Shown piece by piece: positions 9,801 through 17,095 of a stretch of DNA of 48,176 nt. Position numbers and translations under genes: made by a program. Origin of the DNA: Acidobacteria bacterium bin61 (GTDB lineage: Bacteria; Acidobacteriota; Vicinamibacteria; Marinacidobacterales; Marinacidobacteraceae); NCBI GenBank assembly GCA_002238705.1, contig MPMW01000007.1, forward strand, positions 1-48,176, read 5' to 3'. Under the pieces are notes generated by a model. It was not told where the DNA came from. It made no database searches and saw only the letters and a program-made list of their open reading frames with translations. Numbering within the stretch: position 1 is the stretch's first letter; the number at the start of each line of letters is the position of its first letter.

Positions 9801-10061
9801 GAGCCGCTCGAAGCCGGCGAGGGCGAACGTGACCTGGTAATCGCCGGCGGACAACCCCGTGAACGCGAATCCGCCGCGGGTGCCGGTGACCGCGACCTGG
9901 GGGGCATCCAGCGCCCCTCCGGAAAGTTCGACGGTCACCCCGGGCAGTACCCCGCCGGCGAAGTCGGACACCGTTCCGGAAATGCCGCCATCCTGTGCGG
10001 CGGCCAGCGAAGGGGCCAGCAGCAGGCCCACGGCTACGAAAGTCGAGCGAATCATCCCCAT
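6867..10061 (-). CDS. TonB-dependent receptor with N-terminal carboxypeptidase-regulatory-like domain
   Basis: A 1064-aa outer-membrane receptor. It has a signal peptide (STFVAVGLLLAPSLAAAQ), then a carboxypeptidase-regulatory-like domain at residues ~25-110 (GISGTVSDFAGGVLPGVTV ... FTGLSAGDYQVTF), a plug domain at ~125-260 (VTVVNRETLEQQG, NLRGLGASRTLVLINGRR, EVLKEGASATYGSDAVGG), and a long beta-barrel ending in the Phe-rich C-terminus SWRFGA. This domain order is common in Acidobacteriota and Bacteroidota receptors. It would import a siderophore, glycan or peptide using TonB energy; the ligand is unknown. It is transcribed alone, divergently from the AlkB-like gene. An alternative start lies two codons in (ATG 10055). 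Confidence 0.93.
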   Translation of the reverse strand: MGMIRSTFVAVGLLLAPSLAAAQDGGISGTVSDFAGGVLPGVTVELSGGALDAPQVAVTGTRGGFAFTGLSAGDYQVTFALAGFERLEREVALAAGATATVDAELQLGGLFEEVTVSVTGTAIEAPAINMPHAVTVVNRETLEQQGSTQLVDLFRNLTVSHGVVGERNSWYNSNQPATLTENVANVNLRGLGASRTLVLINGRRQVPVPARLIGGRFVDVNTIPSIAVGRLEVLKEGASATYGSDAVGGVANFVTRSDFRGFEINVAHDYFDGGGDTSVAGIWGFDMGSSSAVFSMERVGRQELQMSERPWTLERLSEYPPGTRGGWSSLGNPGTFSIGEPVPWTADVFDPRCTDFGGIDEGWTCRFRYAPYDNLIDEQQQTRAFAEINGPLGEGIEYHIEGLWADAVIPNWYTTPSYPPFPLTSTTVMEVGADHPGRQAFCAVYAGDPKADPNGACLESSPWYLNGRPFGNSGPGRRLRRESRTQRVAGSLHGEFMAGERDLHWDAGVSYSRAQGNLNLPAVYTDRMFRAFRGFGGPNCGVGVQADHTSPAGMTLGPLGGAVAGQGPCMYYNPFSNAVQFSDQPGSVLENTANPDYVAALANSEDLRLWLNEEVDLFSTSDMFVADLTLSGSLVEDVADFAIGYQYRRMEANGNPNDPGDVTVNPCQVAGDTTCAPGRRFGPYLFTNVHRPYDASQQVQRMFGELAVKLGARLDTQLAANYEFYNVAGSRVDSFDPKIGWRFQAAENQDFSLSFRGSAQTTFRTPSLDDLNTSPLTTLEWISETGAYQAVDRFGRTDLLPERAFTYNAGVVLFLAGGVEATVDYWTYDFENVIGSMPYDSISSLYASGDEATRNAVAPFIICAGGRASELAVADRCDAQNLQRIQIDLVNWPGLTTSGIDTHLAARTDAGPGQLSLSWDSTYTLRYDTRELLLEGSDLVLREEEEAAGFLNFAHPIAVPLPRWKSRWSGAYAWDQFRLASYVNYISSYEDQGDDEIVPLIEPFLTWDVSLLWRGPGGVNLTVYGMNLTGRVPPWVNIEQAFDGFTHDAKGRRIKAALSWRFGA

Positions 10062-10256
10062 CAGTTTGCGAGTACGGGTCCCAACCGCACCCTGTCACAA
10101 CAGTATTCCATACGCCCGTAATAGCGACGATTCCGGGCCGCCGATCGCACCGCCGGTTCCCTGGAGGCTGCCGGCCGCGCGCGGGCGGGCCGTGCGGTAC
10201 GATCGGTGAAGCCCGGGCCCCGGGTGGGTCGGGGCGTCCGAACACGGGAGGTGGCC

Positions 10257-12737
10257 ATGGACTCAGCAGGAACCGCCGGGGCCCCGGCGGCTCGCGCAGT
10301 GGTAGTGGAGCCCTCGCTGGGGAACGCCATCCCCTACTTCGCGCCCCTGCTGATTTTCCCGCTCGTCGTTCTCGCCGCGCTGAACGGCGGCTGGTGGTTC
10401 ACCGGCCCTTTCATCTTTCTCGCGCTCGCGGACAGGTTCGACCAGATGTTCGGCTTGCAGGAGCGGAACATGGACCCGGACAAGACTCCGGAGCGCCGCC
10501 TGTTCGTCTACAAGGTGTCCGCCTGGTCGTGGGCCCTGGCGTGGCCCGTGACCTTCGTCTTCGGGCTCTGGCAGATGCTGGTGGCCGGACACCTCGCGGC
10601 CTGGGAAATCGCCGTGATGGCGGTCGTCCTGGTCCTGGTGGGCCAGACGGTCTTCGTGGTCGGCCACGAACTCGTGCACCGCCGCGCCTCCTGGGAGCGA
10701 CACCTCGGGGAATTCCTGCTGGCGTCCGCTTCTTACCCGCACTACGCGACGGAGCACGTCTACATCCATCACCCGATGGTCTGCACCCCGGCGGACCCGG
10801 GATCGGCTCCGAAGGGGATGAGCTTCTGGCGGTATCTGCCCCGGGAGATCGCGAGCAACCTGACCGGGGCCTGGAGCTTCGAGAAGAAACGTCTGGCGCG
10901 CAGCCGGTTGCCGGTCTGGCACTACTCCAATCCCTTCTGGCGCTACATGCTGTTCGCGGGCGCCTGGTACGCGCTGATCTACACGCTGGGGGGCGGGTGG
11001 GCCGTCCTGATCTACGCGGTGTTGTGCTCCAGCGTGGTCTTCTCGATGAAGGTCAGCAACTACGTCCAGCACTACGGGCTCCGGCGCGTCCGGCTGCCCG
11101 GCGGCCGGTTCGAGCGCGTCCTGCCCCGGCACGCCTGGAGCGCGGACTACAAGTTCACCAACTGGCTCTACTACAACATGCAGCGGCACGCCGACCACCA
11201 CGCCGCCTCCAACCGGCGCTACCCGCTGCTGCAGCACTACGGCAAGGACCAATCACCGCAGCTCCCGGACCGGTATTCCCGGATGAACGGTCTGGCGCTC
11301 TTCCCGAGCCGCTGGTTCAAGATGATGGACCCCCTGCTCGATCGGCAGCGGGCCTGCTTCTATCCGGAGATCGAGGACTGGCGCGCCTACGACAGCGCCG
11401 CGTTCGCCGCCCGTCCCGCGGCGTTCGACGTCATCGCCGAGATCATCGCCGCCGCGCCCCGGCTCGCCGCCTCGATGAACCGGACGCCGGAGTTGCTCGA
11501 CAGCCTCCAGACCAGGGAGTTCACCGACCTGGACCTGCCCGACGGCTTCGGTCCGGACGCGGAGTTCGAAAAGATCGCGCGCCGCGGGTTGGTCCGGCTC
11601 TACTGGACGCACGAACTCGGCACGGAGGAGATGACGGAACAACTGGCGGCCACCCACACCCAGAATGCCGGCGAGGCGGTAGGGGTGGCGCGGGAGTGGT
11701 CCAACGGGAAGCTCTTCCAGATCGGCGTGCACCTGATGCGGGGCAACCTGGCGCCGGTGGAGGCCGGTACGGTGACGCCCCGGGTGGCCGAGGCCTCGAT
11801 CGCCGCGGTGCTGTCGGCGGTCTGCGAGGACTTCGCCGAGCGGAGTTCCCCGGACCCCGGGAGCGGGATCTGTGCGGTCGTCTTCGGCGACCTGGCCAGC
11901 GGCGACCGGCTTCTGGAAGCGGAACTCGACATCCTGTTCCTCTACGAGGGCGGACCGCCGGAGTACTACGACGCCCTCTGCGGCCGCTTCCACAAGGCCC
12001 TCCGGAGCTTCTCCCGTGACAACCTGCTGCTGGCGCCGGTTCCCCGCGCCGCGCCCCTGCACCGGGTACGCGACTTCTCGGACTTTCGCGAGTACCACCG
12101 CCACGTGGGCCCCGAGAAGGAACTCCTGCAGTTGACTCGCGCGCGGTGCGTCTTCGCGACCGGCCGTTCGGACCTCGCGGCGCGGTTCGAGGCGCTGCGC
12201 CGCGAAGTCCTCGCCGAGAGCCCGGCCCGCCGCACGCTGCTATCCCAGTTGGCGGACGGGCCTTTCGGTGTGGCCGACCCCGGGCTCGGGTCCCTCGACG
12301 ACATGCCGGGCGGTTTCCGGGACGTCGAACGCGCGGCCCGGTACCTCCAACTGAAGCACGCCGGACCGGAGACGGATCTCTTCGCCCGCGACGCGGGGTC
12401 GGTCCTCGAGGCCGCCGCCGATCGCGGGCTGGTTCCGGGGGCTGCGGGGCAGCGGCTGGCCGCCGCCGCGAAGCACTGGCGGAATCTCCGGGGCATCCTG
12501 CAACTGGTCGTGGAGGACGGCTCCACTCCGGATGAGGCGCCGGGCGGGGTCAAGGCCGCGATCGCGGCCGCCGGGAAGTCGGATGACTTCGACGCGCTGA
12601 TTGCCCGGATTCCCGAAGTCGCGGCGCGCGCCGCGGCCGACATCGGAGCCATCGAGGGCATGACGCCGCCGCTGGCGTTTGCCGCCGGTGCGCCCGGCGG
12701 GGACGCGAAGACGGCCTCGTCCGACACCCGTCACTGA
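10257..12737 (+). CDS. AlkB-type membrane hydroxylase fused to a GlnE-like adenylyltransferase domain
   Basis: An 826-aa protein. The N-terminal ~390 residues are an alkane/xylene-monooxygenase-type di-iron membrane hydroxylase: several transmembrane helices and the histidine boxes HELVHRR, EHVYIHH, NYVQHYG and QRHADHH. The C-terminal ~420 residues resemble a domain of glutamine-synthetase adenylyltransferase/PII nucleotidyltransferases: GDLASGDRLLEAELDILFLY corresponds to the G-S...D-x-D nucleotidyl-transfer motif, and GGFRDVERAARYLQLKH to the following helical motif. The expected Ser after Gly is Asp and the first Asp of D-x-D is Glu, so transfer activity may be altered or lost. The start ATG 10257 is chosen over GTG 10206 because GGGAGG sits six bases upstream. 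Electron-transfer partners are not encoded nearby. Confidence 0.85.
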   Translation: MDSAGTAGAPAARAVVVEPSLGNAIPYFAPLLIFPLVVLAALNGGWWFTGPFIFLALADRFDQMFGLQERNMDPDKTPERRLFVYKVSAWSWALAWPVTFVFGLWQMLVAGHLAAWEIAVMAVVLVLVGQTVFVVGHELVHRRASWERHLGEFLLASASYPHYATEHVYIHHPMVCTPADPGSAPKGMSFWRYLPREIASNLTGAWSFEKKRLARSRLPVWHYSNPFWRYMLFAGAWYALIYTLGGGWAVLIYAVLCSSVVFSMKVSNYVQHYGLRRVRLPGGRFERVLPRHAWSADYKFTNWLYYNMQRHADHHAASNRRYPLLQHYGKDQSPQLPDRYSRMNGLALFPSRWFKMMDPLLDRQRACFYPEIEDWRAYDSAAFAARPAAFDVIAEIIAAAPRLAASMNRTPELLDSLQTREFTDLDLPDGFGPDAEFEKIARRGLVRLYWTHELGTEEMTEQLAATHTQNAGEAVGVAREWSNGKLFQIGVHLMRGNLAPVEAGTVTPRVAEASIAAVLSAVCEDFAERSSPDPGSGICAVVFGDLASGDRLLEAELDILFLYEGGPPEYYDALCGRFHKALRSFSRDNLLLAPVPRAAPLHRVRDFSDFREYHRHVGPEKELLQLTRARCVFATGRSDLAARFEALRREVLAESPARRTLLSQLADGPFGVADPGLGSLDDMPGGFRDVERAARYLQLKHAGPETDLFARDAGSVLEAAADRGLVPGAAGQRLAAAAKHWRNLRGILQLVVEDGSTPDEAPGGVKAAIAAAGKSDDFDALIARIPEVAARAAADIGAIEGMTPPLAFAAGAPGGDAKTASSDTRH

Positions 12738-12771
12738 CCCGGCGGGCGATCCCACCGGGTGCGCGCCCCCG

Positions 12772-13827
12772 TTACCGGTCCGCGAGGAGGCCCTCCGCGG
12801 CGGCGGCGCTCTCCCGCCAGGTGGGGTGGGAACGGTGCCGCTCGGCGGCGCGGAGCCCCATCGTGGCGAGGAGGCCGCGATCCGCGGCGAGGATCCGGAG
12901 GCATTCGGCGATCCGGGCAGCCGCGTCCCGGGGTTCCGCGGCGCGGATCGACCAGCCGGTTTCGTCTTCGCTCACGATTTCCGCCGCGCCCCCGGAGGCG
13001 GCGGCGAGGGCGGGCAGTCCGAACGCGAACCCTTCGAGATAGACGATCCCGAAGCCTTCGTGGGTGGAGGGGACGGCCAGCAGCGTGCTCTCCCGGAGCA
13101 GTGCGGCGAGCGGTTCGGGCCCGAGAGCCCCGAGGAACCGGACGCGCCCCGCCAGGTCGGAACGCGAGGTTCGTCGATGCGCGCGGGCGGCGTAGTCGGC
13201 GTCGAGGTCTTCGCGTCCCGCGACCGAGAGACTCCATTCGGGAACGGCGGCCAGGCCCTCGAGGAGTTCCAGCAGCCGTTTCCGGGGAATCAGGTTGCCC
13301 ACGAACGCCGCCCGCAGCCGACCGCCGGCCTTCGCCCGGATTTCCCCGGAGCCGGGCAGGGCGGGGAGGGCGCCCCCCGCGAGCCGGTCCCGTCCCGGCG
13401 GCGCCACGGCCGCCGGAAGCTTGCATCCGGCCAGTTGCCGGGCCGCTTCCACGCTCGCGCGGCTGGGGGAAAGAACTCCGTCCACGGTCCGGAGATAGGC
13501 GCCTTCCTCCTCACGGAGCCGCCGGCGCTGCGCTTCGCCGCGTTCGGGCTCCGAGCTCTGGGGGTGGTGCACGAGCGCGACGATGCGTGGCCGGAGTCCT
13601 CTCCGGGCGAGGTTTTCGCGCAGGAACTCCCGGTGCAGGAGTTCGTCCTGCAGGACGGCGTGCGGCGGCAAGCCCTCCGGCTGCGCTGCGGCGCCGTCCC
13701 CGGCGAACTCCCGGATCGTTACCTCGTGCCCCCGCTCCCGCAGGGTCTCCGCCAGGATCCGGTCGTAGAGGTTCCCCCCGGTGAGCGGAGCGAGGGGCGG
13801 TCCCCAGATCTCGATCTTCAGCGCCAT
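12772..13827 (-). CDS. Glycosyltransferase family 4
   Basis: A 351-aa GT-B fold glycosyltransferase. The N-terminus has the acceptor-side Rossmann signature (PPLAPLTGGNLYDRILAETL). The C-terminal half has the nucleotide-sugar-binding signatures RLRAAFVGNLIPRKR and PSTHEGFGIVYLEGFAFG, the latter containing the E-x7-E type motif of GT4 enzymes, followed by GLPALAAASGG. It would transfer a sugar from an activated donor to an envelope or small-molecule acceptor in the cytoplasm. It converges on the AlkB-like gene with a 34-bp gap and has no clear operon partner, so the substrate cannot be deduced. Confidence 0.88.
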   Translation of the reverse strand: MALKIEIWGPPLAPLTGGNLYDRILAETLRERGHEVTIREFAGDGAAAQPEGLPPHAVLQDELLHREFLRENLARRGLRPRIVALVHHPQSSEPERGEAQRRRLREEEGAYLRTVDGVLSPSRASVEAARQLAGCKLPAAVAPPGRDRLAGGALPALPGSGEIRAKAGGRLRAAFVGNLIPRKRLLELLEGLAAVPEWSLSVAGREDLDADYAARAHRRTSRSDLAGRVRFLGALGPEPLAALLRESTLLAVPSTHEGFGIVYLEGFAFGLPALAAASGGAAEIVSEDETGWSIRAAEPRDAAARIAECLRILAADRGLLATMGLRAAERHRSHPTWRESAAAAEGLLADR

Positions 13828-13900
13828 GACGTATCGGGAGTCCTTCTAGTTTCCCATCCGTCCGGCCTCCATAATCCGTGCCAACGTTCGGAAGGGAGCG

Positions 13901-15337
13901 ATGCGCATGAAACAAGACCGACTCGATTCCGGAATCCGGACCGTCCTGGGTGCGGCCGTGGCGTTGTTGCCGGCGCTGTCGCTGCCGGTGGGGCTGGCCT
14001 GCGCTCCGGAGCCCACGGTGCCGGACGCGGACCTCGCGATCATCGCGGCGACCGTCCTGCCGATGGACAGGGAAAGGGCGCTGCCCGATCACACGGTGGT
14101 GGTGAAGGACGGCCGCATCGCGGCGGTGTTGCCCGCGGCCGAGGTCACTCTCGGAGCGGGCACCATGGTCGTGGCTGGCGAGGGGCGCTTTGTCATTCCC
14201 GGCCTCGCCGAAATGCACGGCCATCTGCCGGGGGCGAACAGCCCCCCGGCGCTCACCGAGGACGTGTTGATGCTCTACGTCGCGAACGGGGTCACCACCG
14301 TGCGCGGGATGCAGGGGCACGAGAGCCAGCTCACGCTGCGCGACCGCATCGCGGCGGGCGAGCTGGCCGGTCCCCGGCTGATCGTGGGCAGCCCCTCCAT
14401 GAGCGGCCGGATCGAAACGCCGGAGGAAGCGGTCGGGCTGGTCCGCGAGTACGCGGAGGCGGGCTTCGATCTCCTCAAGGTCCACGAGGGACTCTCCCCC
14501 GAGACCTACGCGGCGCTGGCCGAAACCGCCCGCGAGCTCGGAATCCCCTTCGCGGGACACGTCTCGGACGAAGTCGGCCTGATGGCTGCGCTCGAGGGCG
14601 GCCATGACACGGTGGACCACCTCGACAACTTCGTGGAGGCGCTGATCCCGGAGGAAGCGCGGGAGGACATGGAGGCGCTCCGCGGCATCGCCGGCCTTTC
14701 GGAACTCGTGGATCTCGAACGGTTGCCCGGGGTCATCGAGGCGATCGAGGCGAGCGGGACCGGCGTGGTGCCCACCATCGTCCTCTGGGAGTCGGGCATC
14801 CTCCCGACCCGGCCTTCCGGCGATCTGAAGTCCGAGCGGCCGGAGATCCGCTACCTGCCGGCGGAAACGGTGGCCCGCTGGACCGAGGCGGTGGATTCCG
14901 GGCTGGAGCGCTACGGCGCCGAGAACACCGCCCGGATCGCGGCGCTCCGCCGCCAGATCCTGGGTCTGCTGAACGAGGCCGGCGCGCTCATCCTGCTCGG
15001 TACCGATTCGCCGCAGATCTTCAGCGTCCCCGGTTTCTCGATCCACCGGGAGGTCGTGTCGTATGTCGAGGCGGGGATGACCCCCTACGAGGTTCTGGAG
15101 TCCGGCACCCGGCTCGTTGCCGAACACCTGGCCCGGGACGGGCGGATCGCCGCCGACTTCGGGGTCATCGCGCCGGGCAACCGGGCCGACCTGGTGCTTC
15201 TCGAAGCGAATCCCCTCGAGAACATCGAAGCCACCCGGGAGATCGCCGGAGTGATCGCCGGTGGCCGCTACCTCGGCGCCGGGGACATCGCGGAGTCGCT
15301 CGAGGCCATCGCCGCCCGGCGCGCCGCCGGCGAATAG
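13901..15337 (+). CDS. Amidohydrolase family protein, exported
   Basis: A 478-aa metal-dependent hydrolase of the imidazolonepropionase/prolidase-like amidohydrolase group. Metal ligands are recognisable in order: HGH in GLAEMHGHLPGA, a Lys candidate in LLKVHEG, His in FAGHVSD, His in DTVDHLDN, and Asp in LLGTDSPQ. An N-terminal hydrophobic segment ending PVGLACAPEP suggests a signal peptide, possibly a lipoprotein, so it acts in the periplasm. The C-terminus is typical for the family (APGNRADLVLLEANPLENI). The start is ATG 13901 with GGGAG upstream; ATG 13907 is an alternative. Natural substrates of such exported members (dipeptides, lactones, amides) cannot be assigned. It lies upstream of the RiPP precursor but ends before that gene's own promoter. 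Confidence 0.9.
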   Translation: MRMKQDRLDSGIRTVLGAAVALLPALSLPVGLACAPEPTVPDADLAIIAATVLPMDRERALPDHTVVVKDGRIAAVLPAAEVTLGAGTMVVAGEGRFVIPGLAEMHGHLPGANSPPALTEDVLMLYVANGVTTVRGMQGHESQLTLRDRIAAGELAGPRLIVGSPSMSGRIETPEEAVGLVREYAEAGFDLLKVHEGLSPETYAALAETARELGIPFAGHVSDEVGLMAALEGGHDTVDHLDNFVEALIPEEAREDMEALRGIAGLSELVDLERLPGVIEAIEASGTGVVPTIVLWESGILPTRPSGDLKSERPEIRYLPAETVARWTEAVDSGLERYGAENTARIAALRRQILGLLNEAGALILLGTDSPQIFSVPGFSIHREVVSYVEAGMTPYEVLESGTRLVAEHLARDGRIAADFGVIAPGNRADLVLLEANPLENIEATREIAGVIAGGRYLGAGDIAESLEAIAARRAAGE

Positions 15338-15439
15338 CGGCCATCGCGCGATTTCCGGGGCGCGCCACCGCTGGCCCGGAGCCGAGGAAGGTCCAGTTCC
15401 CAGTACCGCAACACCGCAACATCTCGGCGCGCCAATGAC

Positions 15440-15468
15440 TTGACCCTGCTCAAGGTCCACGTTACAGT
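15440..15468 (+). promoter_or_regulatory. Sigma70-like promoter of the RiPP precursor gene
   Basis: TTGACC (15440-15445) and TACAGT (15463-15468) are separated by exactly 17 bases, five and four matches to the consensus hexamers. Transcription would begin near 15475 and give a leader of about 45 nt before the precursor ATG. In this GC-rich sequence such a match is unusual. No experimental support. Confidence 0.6.
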
Positions 15469-15480
15469 CTTGTGACACTA

Positions 15481-15496
15481 CTGGCCGGGTGGCCAG
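15481..15496 (+). promoter_or_regulatory. Perfect inverted repeat in the precursor 5' leader
   Basis: CTGGCC-GGGT-GGCCAG forms a six-bp stem with a four-base loop just after the predicted transcription start and 14 bases before the AAGGAGG ribosome binding site. It could stabilise the short mRNA or act as an operator; the role is inferred. Confidence 0.45.
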
Positions 15497-15518
15497 CCAA
15501 CACCAAGGAGGAATTGCG

Positions 15519-15770
15519 ATGAGAAACGGCGATGAGATGTTGCAGCAGATCGTTGGGAAGTCGGCGGTGGACGCGGATTTCAGGCGTCAACTGATCGCTG
15601 ACCCAAAGGCCACGATCAGTGAGGAATTGGGGATTTCGATTCCCGATTCGATGACCATCAAGGTCCACGAGAGCGACATGCAGACGGTGCACCTCGCGTT
15701 GCCGCCGGACCCGAACATCACCGAGGAGCAACTCGAAGCGATCTCGGCTGGCCTTTGCTGCTGCTGGTAA
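15519..15770 (+). CDS. NHLP-leader TOMM/RiPP precursor peptide with core LCCCW
   Basis: An 83-aa precursor. Residues ~16-63 are a nitrile-hydratase-like leader peptide (NHLP family): DADFRRQLIADPKATI, EELGISIP, then IKVHES and LALPP. The last leader segment, ITEEQLEAISAG, ends in an Ala-Gly pair suitable for the C39 peptidase of the neighbouring exporter. Only five residues follow: Leu79-Cys80-Cys81-Cys82-Trp83. With the YcaO cyclodehydratase and flavin-dependent halogenase encoded on the opposite strand, the three contiguous cysteines are likely azoline/azole precursors and the terminal Trp a halogenation site. AAGGAGG lies seven bases before ATG 15519, deciding the start over one ten codons upstream. 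It has its own promoter and terminator and converges with the maturation operon. The core boundary is inferred from family practice. Confidence 0.9.
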   Translation: MRNGDEMLQQIVGKSAVDADFRRQLIADPKATISEELGISIPDSMTIKVHESDMQTVHLALPPDPNITEEQLEAISAGLCCCW

Positions 15771-15839
15771 ACCTCAGTAGCTGGCGACTGGCCGGGGAAG
15801 ATGCGGAGCGATCCGAACCGCACTCACATCGCTTGAACC

Positions 15840-15880
15840 GACCCCGGTTTCTGACCGGGGGTCTTGGGGTCGCTTTTCTT
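15840..15880 (+). terminator. Rho-independent terminator after the precursor gene
   Basis: GACCCCGG (15840-15847), a seven-base loop and CCGGGGGTC (15855-15863) form a GC-rich hairpin with one bulged G, followed by a T-rich tract CTTTTCTT (15873-15880). It lies 70 bases after the precursor stop. The rest of the gap to 15973 shows no gene. Confidence 0.65.
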
Positions 15881-15973
15881 GCGGGCCTCTTCTGCCCGAG
15901 TGCCGGTGGGTAACGGCGCGCCGGGCGTGTCGGCAGCCTCGTTCGGGCGTGCTCAGCGAGCGGGCGGTTGATA

Positions 15974-17086
15974 TCAGACGGCTCCGGACAGCACCAGGAA
16001 CACATAGCCCTTCGCCTGCCGGAGTTGGTTGCCGGAAATGACCAGCTTGATGTGGTGAATGCCGCGTAGCAGCACGTAGCGGCCGGACTTCGCAAAGAGG
16101 GTTGTCGGTTTCGAAACCCAGTCGGCCAGCGCTGTCAGCTTCTCCGAGACTACGAGATCCTCGTGGCTCAGGGCTTTCAGGAACGGTTCCCAATCGGTGA
16201 GGCCGTCGAGCCAATAGCGTGAACTCCTGGTGTATCGCTGCTTGACGATGAGCGTCAGGCCGAGTGTCGGACCGACGCCCTCTTCCTGCACGTCAATGTT
16301 CACCCCGGTTCGGACCACGTTCGCGCGTTCCTCGAAGCGCTGAATCACCGCTTCGACGGCCGCGAGCTGGCCTGGCCAGCCCGTGCTTTCGAGGTACGAC
16401 CCTACTTCCCGCTGCGATTGGAAGCCCATGACCGCCAGGCGGATCGCCCGTGAGCGAGACGGGAATACGCCGAACGAGTCCATGCGCGTGTCTTCCGGCT
16501 GCGCCAGGTAAACGCGTTCGACGTTCGCCCGTTCGGCGTCACGCAGCTCCCAGCCGACGCCGGAGACGAGCGCGCCAACCACGGTAACGGCGTCGTGTCC
16601 CTGACCGCGGGCGCCCATGATGGGTCGTTCGCCGGGCCGCAGGAATATTCCCGGAAGCGAGCCCTGACCGTCCCGAGCGGAGCCGATGTCATGTTCCAGC
16701 ATCAGCTTGCGGCCCACGATCGCACGCAGGGGGGAGTCTTCCGCATCCATCCGGCGGAACAATCGCCCGATCACTCTTGCGGTCTCATCGGCAGGATCGG
16801 TCCGTTCGCGCTCCCGGAAAAACGCCGCCGTCCTGGTTCCGCTCGCGAGGGAGACGCCGAGATCCGCTCTTGGCTCCGGCGCATGCAGCGGCAGCTCAAA
16901 GCCGAACGGCAAGGCGCCCATCGTGATCGGAAGTTCCCGGGCGCGCTCGAGCACGAGGCCCCATTCCGGATGGCCGATAAGAACCGGCGAGATCCTGTTT
17001 CGGAAATGCCCGAGCAGTTCGCGCATGGTGCCGCCTTCCTCGGCGAGACGATCCTCGGTGAGGGTGACTGCCTGGTCAAGTTTCAA
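15974..17086 (-). CDS. Unrecognised protein of the RiPP operon
   Basis: A 370-aa, apparently soluble protein, last gene of the maturation operon. I do not recognise a characterised domain: there is no flavin-binding nitroreductase signature, no YcaO or kinase motif and no transmembrane helix. Visible features are an N-terminal amphipathic helix (LDQAVTLTEDRLAEEGG), a Gly-rich turn MGARGQGHDAVTVVGALVSG in the middle, and a C-terminal beta-rich block (GRYVLLRGIHHIKLVIS). The start is TTG 17086, preceded by TGAGGA, which overlaps the stop of the YcaO gene; the gap is nine bases, so the two are translationally coupled. A maturation, partner-binding or immunity role is inferred from position only. 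Because no SagB-type dehydrogenase is encoded here, it deserves testing as the missing oxidation or accessory factor. Confidence 0.75.
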   Translation of the reverse strand: MKLDQAVTLTEDRLAEEGGTMRELLGHFRNRISPVLIGHPEWGLVLERARELPITMGALPFGFELPLHAPEPRADLGVSLASGTRTAAFFRERERTDPADETARVIGRLFRRMDAEDSPLRAIVGRKLMLEHDIGSARDGQGSLPGIFLRPGERPIMGARGQGHDAVTVVGALVSGVGWELRDAERANVERVYLAQPEDTRMDSFGVFPSRSRAIRLAVMGFQSQREVGSYLESTGWPGQLAAVEAVIQRFEERANVVRTGVNIDVQEEGVGPTLGLTLIVKQRYTRSSRYWLDGLTDWEPFLKALSHEDLVVSEKLTALADWVSKPTTLFAKSGRYVLLRGIHHIKLVISGNQLRQAKGYVFLVLSGAV

Positions 17087-17095
17087 GTTGCGTCC

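Noticed and set aside
12679..14607. 642-codon plus-strand frame across the glycosyltransferase
   Set aside because: Composition is Arg/Gly/Pro-rich and it overlaps two well-supported genes.
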